Positions 60,282 through 64,000 of a stretch of 64,000 bases of DNA are shown here, piece by piece; positions within the stretch are counted from its first letter, which is position 1; each line of letters opens with the position of its first letter. This DNA comes from Chthonomonas sp. (GTDB lineage Bacteria; Armatimonadota; Fimbriimonadia; Fimbriimonadales; Fimbriimonadaceae). The notes under the pieces were generated by a model. That model saw only the letters and a list, made by a program, of their open reading frames with translations, ran no database searches and was not told the origin of the DNA. Made by a program: the position numbers and the translations under genes. The DNA is taken from NCBI GenBank assembly GCA_016788425.1, contig JAEURQ010000004.1:186001-250000 (forward strand). The letters run 5' to 3'.

Positions 60282-60523
60282 CGGAGCGCCCTCCGGAGTT
60301 GCGCTAAGCCCTGGCTCAGCGTCGCCAGCTCCGATTCCAACGCAACAAAGGCCTGGCGGACGCGCTGCGCTTCGGGCGACTGAGCGCCGGTGAGCAGGGT
60401 CGAGAGCTCTTGATGGAACGTAGCCAACGCGGTTTGCGCGCGGCGAACCGAGGTCCACACCCCGGCCGCCGCGCCCACCGCGCCGCCCAATCCGAGCGCC
60501 AACACCACTTGGGCCCAGTCCAC
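60272..60523 (-). CDS. small membrane/coiled-coil protein A of the head module (83 aa)
   Basis: GTG start 60523, sharing one base with the stop of the capsid gene (TAGTG). N-terminal helix (VVLALGLGGAVGAAAGVW), then an amphipathic helix (FVALESELATLSQGLAQLRRAL). Same layout as the following gene, so they may act as a pair. Confidence 0.6.
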   Translation of the reverse strand: MDWAQVVLALGLGGAVGAAAGVWTSVRRAQTALATFHQELSTLLTGAQSPEAQRVRQAFVALESELATLSQGLAQLRRALRWK

Positions 60524-61455
60524 TAGTAGCCGCCCCCAAACGCGGTCTGCCAAAGGCCGTAGCCGACGTTGTAGCGGCCGCGCACGCCGTAGTAGAACCG
60601 GTCGCGCATCCAGCCCGATTCGCTGTCGGAGCCCTCCATCGCGGTGAACTCGACCGGCACGTCGCTGCGTTGCTGCAGAATCACGCCGCGCATCGGTCGC
60701 TTGGTGTCGAGCAAGTACCAGCGGTCCTCGTTAGTGCCAGCAATGAAGGGCGTCACCACCACATTCAGCTTGCCGTACAGCGCGTTGACATAGGGCGTGC
60801 TGGCCGCGGTATCCACCGCATTGCCGGCGTACCGCACCACCGGACTCTGCACCAGTTCGGAGGCAAGCCATTGGTTCTTGGGGCCGACCACCAGCGTGTC
60901 GGGCAGAATCCCCAGCGGCACCCCGACATCGTCCGGCAAGATCATCATCGCGTTGATGGCCGCAGTCAGCGAAGCTTCGGCGAGATCGTCCGCGGAGATG
61001 TTGCTGAGCGTGCCCGCTCCTTGCGGGTGGGCCGACCCGAAGAACGCCACACCATCCGAACCGAGCTGGGTGTTACCCGTGAGCAGCGCCTCGATGACCA
61101 GTTGCGTGCGGTGCGTCGCCACACGAAACGCAAGGTCGCGAATGCGGATGCGGATGAGGTCGAGCTGATCGTCTTCGAGCGCCTTGCGATCCACACCGAT
61201 GCTCGCCTCGAAGACCTTGTCCTCAATCGCCGTGGCGTAGCTGGAGAGCCCACCGGGTTGCCGCTCGTCAATGAACTCGCGCATGGGTGGCGGCGCGCCC
61301 AGCCAAGCGTAGCGCTGCATCGGCAAGGTCGTGTTGATGACCGTCGCCAAGCGATCGGCGAGCCCCAGATCGACCTCGCTGCGATAGGCTTGGTGGAATT
61401 CGGCCCGCAGGCCGGGAAGGAGCAGAGCCGGGATGTCAGATTTTGTGATTGCCAT
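60523..61455 (-). CDS. Mu-like major capsid protein (gpT family)
   Basis: A 310-aa protein that aligns by eye with phage Mu gpT. The N-terminus is LLLPGLRAEFHQAYRSEVD; then MQRYAWLGAPPPMREFIDER (Mu has Y-x-WLG-x-x-P-x-x-x-E-W), FEASIGVDRKALEDDQLDL (Mu TVGISRDDFEDDNLGIY), GVAFFGSAHP, and the C-terminus RWYLLDTKRPMRGVILQQR ... VEFTAMEGSDSESGWMRDRFYYGV...YGLWQTAFG, matching WYLLDT-x-x, EFTAL and GFWQLAYG of Mu. It should assemble an HK97-fold shell. Confidence 0.9.
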   Translation of the reverse strand: MAITKSDIPALLLPGLRAEFHQAYRSEVDLGLADRLATVINTTLPMQRYAWLGAPPPMREFIDERQPGGLSSYATAIEDKVFEASIGVDRKALEDDQLDLIRIRIRDLAFRVATHRTQLVIEALLTGNTQLGSDGVAFFGSAHPQGAGTLSNISADDLAEASLTAAINAMMILPDDVGVPLGILPDTLVVGPKNQWLASELVQSPVVRYAGNAVDTAASTPYVNALYGKLNVVVTPFIAGTNEDRWYLLDTKRPMRGVILQQRSDVPVEFTAMEGSDSESGWMRDRFYYGVRGRYNVGYGLWQTAFGGGY

Positions 61456-61458
61456 GAG

Positions 61459-61899
61459 TTAAACGGTGTAGTTGTCGATGCGGACGCGCACGCCCGCGAC
61501 GCCGGTCGAGGTGGTCTCCAAACCCACAATCGTGCCGACCTTGTATTGGTTCGTGAGGCCCGCGGTGGCGATTTGCACCTCCCAATCGGTGTTGGCGTAG
61601 ACCTCCTTGCCGACGTCTCCGGCCGCGGGAGTGAAGCCGCTCGCCGCGCGGAAGACAAAGCACCCGCTCTTGGTAATCGGCATCGTCTTGTCGCCCGCCG
61701 AACCGGCGGTGTTGTCAATCGTCTCGTTGGCCACACCCACGAATTTGAGGCTCGCGGTGCCGTGGGCGATGCTCGTGGCAAAGCCGGACGAGTTGACCGC
61801 CACCAACGCTCCTTTGTAGAGCTTGGCGACGGCCATTTTGTAGGCGACCACGATTCCGGGTCGCTCGAACGTTTCGTAAGGTTGAGATAAGGCAGCCAT
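61459..61899 (-). CDS. capsid cement/decoration-like protein (DUF2190-like)
   Basis: A 146-aa protein with VAVAKLYKGALVAVNSSGFATSI, KFVGVANETIDN, FTPAAGDVGKEVYANTD and a C-terminal strand GVRVRIDNYTV. This is the pattern of short beta proteins placed directly before the capsid gene in many phages. It ends 3 bp before the capsid start. Family name tentative. Confidence 0.65.
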   Translation of the reverse strand: MAALSQPYETFERPGIVVAYKMAVAKLYKGALVAVNSSGFATSIAHGTASLKFVGVANETIDNTAGSAGDKTMPITKSGCFVFRAASGFTPAAGDVGKEVYANTDWEVQIATAGLTNQYKVGTIVGLETTSTGVAGVRVRIDNYTV

Positions 61900-61905
61900 A
61901 GGGGG

Positions 61906-62673
61906 TTAGCGAGCCTCCCGGGCTCGCGCAATGTCGGGGAGCGCAACGCTCGGGAAGTGTCGCTGATAGAACTCGCGTTCATCGGGCGAGAATTGGTGCT
62001 CGGCGGATTCAAAGTGCGGAACCTGCTCGCCGAACAATCGGTGCGGCGGTTGCGATTCGATGAACCGCGCGAAGACCTGCGCCACCGGCGTGGCGTCGCC
62101 GCCAAAGGGGACCGTGCCGCCCGATTCCAACAGGACCCGCGCAAACTCGCTTTGCGCCGGCAGCAGTTTTCCCTCTTCGATCCAGCGACGGAGTTGCCGC
62201 GAGGAGTCGTCGGTGACTTGTTTGCGGCGCAGCGCCAGGAACTTGCTGCGCCAATCCACGAGCTCGCCCAACGAACCCGAGAACAGTCGCGCCGAGCTGA
62301 CTCGCGGCGACTGCACCAGGCTCACTTCCTCGATCGAGTCGAGTTCGGCCGAAAGGCCGATGCTCAGCGACTTGGCGTCGCTACGCTCGATGAGGGCGTT
62401 GGCTTCGGGCGAAAGGTGGACGGTGCCAAAGAGCTCGCTGCCCTCGACCCACACTTGGGTCAGTCGCCCGAGTTCCAGCGGCGACGTCGCGTGCTCAATG
62501 AGCACTGGCACGGGTTCGCCAAACCGCTGCGCCAGACGTTCCAGGTCGGCGGCCTCAAACTCCACGCCCTTGTCCGGGTAGGAGCCAGCCTCAAACAGCT
62601 TGGCCGAACGTTCAATCCATTCTTGATTTTCATCCATGTACGCCGGGTTGGCGTTTACATAGACATACGTCAA
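61906..62673 (-). CDS. Mu gpI-like head maturation protease/scaffold
   Basis: A 255-aa protein. The protease half has AKLFEAGSYPDKGVEFEAADLERL, EPVPVLIEHATSPLELGRLTQVW with the likely catalytic His61, and SLSIGLSAELDSIEEVSLVQSPRVSSARLF, where the serine region of prohead proteases lies (S103-G-x-S and EVSLV). The rest is charged and helical, as in a scaffold. It starts at TTG 62673, overlapping the GNAT stop (ATG 62637 is the alternative). Confidence 0.75.
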   Translation of the reverse strand: MTYVYVNANPAYMDENQEWIERSAKLFEAGSYPDKGVEFEAADLERLAQRFGEPVPVLIEHATSPLELGRLTQVWVEGSELFGTVHLSPEANALIERSDAKSLSIGLSAELDSIEEVSLVQSPRVSSARLFSGSLGELVDWRSKFLALRRKQVTDDSSRQLRRWIEEGKLLPAQSEFARVLLESGGTVPFGGDATPVAQVFARFIESQPPHRLFGEQVPHFESAEHQFSPDEREFYQRHFPSVALPDIARAREAR

Positions 62674-63272
62674 CTAATCCATTCAAGGAGCGCGGCGGAA
62701 TCGCCGGATTCGGGATCAGGCATGTAGTCGCGAATCACGTCCACCAGGGTCAACCCCATCGCGAGCAAAGGGCTGAGCGTCCTGTCCTGCCGCTGACGCT
62801 CGCTCACCGCTTGGCAATACGCGCCTGGGTCTTCGAATCCACTCCCTGCGAAATCGGGGATGCGGCACGCGGTGCCATAACGAACTAAGCCGAGTTGCCG
62901 CACACACGCAAACCGCGCCTCGTACAGGGCGCGGGCGATGCCGCGGCGACGGAACCCCGGATGCACGCTGATGTCGGCGCCGTACAGCGTGGTGCCATGG
63001 GGCTCATAGTTGCGGAACTCGAATCCGCCGAGCGTCTCCTCCCAGGGTAGGTGCGCTTGCCAGGTCGCCTCGCTGATGCGCAGGGCACTGGCCGACCCGA
63101 CAATCTGCCCCTTGATGTCGGCGACAAACTGTCCCTCGGGAAACGTGATCAAGTGCGCGAGCAGATGCTGCCCTTGCCACAATTGATCCGCCGGAAACGG
63201 CTCGGGAAAGCACGCGCGTTGCAGCGCCACCACGCCCGCCACGTCGCCGACCAGCATCGGCCGCACGTGCAT
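62670..63272 (-). CDS. GNAT-family N-acetyltransferase
   Basis: A 200-aa acetyltransferase. The acetyl-CoA loop is in DISVHPGFRRRGIARALYEARFACV (R-x-x-G-I/A motif); the N-terminal part is RPMLVGDVAGVVALQRACFPEPFP. Substrate unknown. It is sandwiched between parB (1-bp stop/start overlap) and the phage-like protease (4-bp overlap), an unusual place for a GNAT. Confidence 0.85.
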   Translation of the reverse strand: MHVRPMLVGDVAGVVALQRACFPEPFPADQLWQGQHLLAHLITFPEGQFVADIKGQIVGSASALRISEATWQAHLPWEETLGGFEFRNYEPHGTTLYGADISVHPGFRRRGIARALYEARFACVRQLGLVRYGTACRIPDFAGSGFEDPGAYCQAVSERQRQDRTLSPLLAMGLTLVDVIRDYMPDPESGDSAALLEWIS

Positions 63273-64000
63273 CAGAGCGAAACGCCGAGGCGCTCCAAAA
63301 TCTGCTGAAGCTCTTCGTCGGAGTGGTAACTAATCGTCATCCGACCGCCAACCTTGCCCGGCTGAATCTCGGTCTGCGAACCCAGATAGGTGCTCAACGC
63401 ACGCTCCAACGCGCTGAGGTTGGGGTCTTTCGGCACGACCGCGCGGGTCGGGTTGGTTTCCGGCGCGGTCTTGCCCGAGACAAGTCGCTCCACTTCGCGA
63501 ACCGTAAGCCCGATTTCCAAAATCTTTTTGAACAGCGCAAGCTGCTGCACGGCGCTATCGAGCCCCAGCAGCGCCCGGGCGTGGCCCTCGCTGATGACGC
63601 CCTGCTCCAGCGCGTCCTGAATATCCGCCGGCAGACGAAGCAGCCGCATGGTGTTGGCCACCGTCGCCCGATTCTTGCCGACGCGGGTCGCGATTTGCTC
63701 TTGCGTCAGGCCATAGAGGTCGGAAAGCTCCTTGAAGGCGCGCGCGCATTCAATCGGGCTGATGTCTTCGCGCTGAATGTTTTCGATCAGCGCCATCTGC
63801 AGCACGTCTTGCGACGTGGCGGCGCGAATGAGCGCCGGAACCTCGGTGAGCCCGGCCAGTTTTGCGGCGCGATAGCGCCGCTCGCCGGCGATGATTTCGT
63901 ACTTGGAATCCGCGACCGCGCGCACCAAAATCGGTTGCAACAGCCCATGCTCCTTAATGGAGGCGGCGAGTTCGGCGATGGTGTCGTCGTCGAACCGGGT
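63272..64000 (-). CDS. parB: ParB-family partition protein (N-terminus outside window)
   Basis: 242 residues visible; the frame runs off the right edge without a start. TRFDDDTIAELAASIKEHGLLQPILVRAV and the CTP/arginine box IAGERRYRAAKLAGL are ParB N-domain motifs. The HTH is YGLTQEQIATRVGKNRATVANTMRLLRLP. The C-terminal dimerisation region is NLSALERALSTYLGSQ-like. It binds parS centromere sites and segregates the chromosome or a plasmid with ParA. parA is not visible. Confidence 0.94.
   Translation of the reverse strand, partial: TRFDDDTIAELAASIKEHGLLQPILVRAVADSKYEIIAGERRYRAAKLAGLTEVPALIRAATSQDVLQMALIENIQREDISPIECARAFKELSDLYGLTQEQIATRVGKNRATVANTMRLLRLPADIQDALEQGVISEGHARALLGLDSAVQQLALFKKILEIGLTVREVERLVSGKTAPETNPTRAVVPKDPNLSALERALSTYLGSQTEIQPGKVGGRMTISYHSDEELQQILERLGVSL

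Overview
The window is high-GC, gene-dense bacterial chromosome with very short intergenic gaps and frequent 4-bp ATGA/GTGA overlaps, including many GTG and TTG starts. No rRNA, tRNA or CRISPR was seen. The mixture of PEP-CTERM surface proteins, secreted proteins with dockerin-like (VDIADYS) tails, type IV pilins, stand-alone CheW, PurS/PurQ and the DXR isoprenoid route suggests a free-living Gram-negative-type bacterium. My best guess is the Armatimonadota (Fimbriimonadia-like); this is inferred from gene style only, since no marker gene allows placement.

Layout. 1-6.3 kb: a RuvX/YqgF-like nuclease, purS-purQ, an NlpC/P60 hydrolase, a ChaN-like protein, trpG/pabA, cheW and serC. 6.3-10.9 kb: a minus-strand run of a small HTH protein, two TPR proteins, a PilZ protein and an ABC-2 permease. 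11-14.5 kb: rhodanese, dxr, an RseP-type site-2 protease and a DCC thiol oxidoreductase. 14.5-19.2 kb: surface proteins, including a dockerin-tailed protein and four PEP-CTERM proteins, three of them tandem duplicates in one operon. 19.3-27 kb: a ParE/RelE-type toxin-antitoxin pair, guaB, an amidase, a DUF255 protein and pstSCA without pstB. 27-31.9 kb: a PEP-CTERM accessory island with a GDSL esterase, two AT-rich paralogues, a truncated third copy and a dense family of short repeats. 31.9-35.7 kb: CapA, a ROK kinase, a MarR regulator and an ArsR-B12 regulator. 35.6-39.7 kb: type IV pilin and minor pilins. 39.7-43.9 kb: an M48 protease, an HD hydrolase, ppx and ppk. 44-50.7 kb: a membrane protein, an alpha-2-macroglobulin and a VanW protein in one operon. 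50.8-58.7 kb: a beta-helix protein, an SGNH hydrolase, a HerA-like ATPase, a second dockerin-tailed protein and a DUF4394 lipoprotein.

The most striking part is the right end, 59.3-64 kb. A Mu-like phage head module (protease/scaffold, cement-like protein, gpT-type major capsid protein, two small membrane/coiled-coil proteins, two connector-like proteins) sits in one translationally coupled operon behind parB and a GNAT acetyltransferase. No portal, terminase, tail, integrase or transposase is visible in the window. All frames are open. It looks like a maintained, possibly domesticated capsid system rather than a decayed prophage, although the region upstream of parB lies outside the window.

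The second notable signal is the repeat island at 28.1-31.7 kb. It has 72-bp elements with 10-bp terminal inverted repeats, half-elements, a duplicated promoter-like leader and a repeated post-stop spacer, all placed around PEP-CTERM genes as if the whole cassette were copied as a unit.
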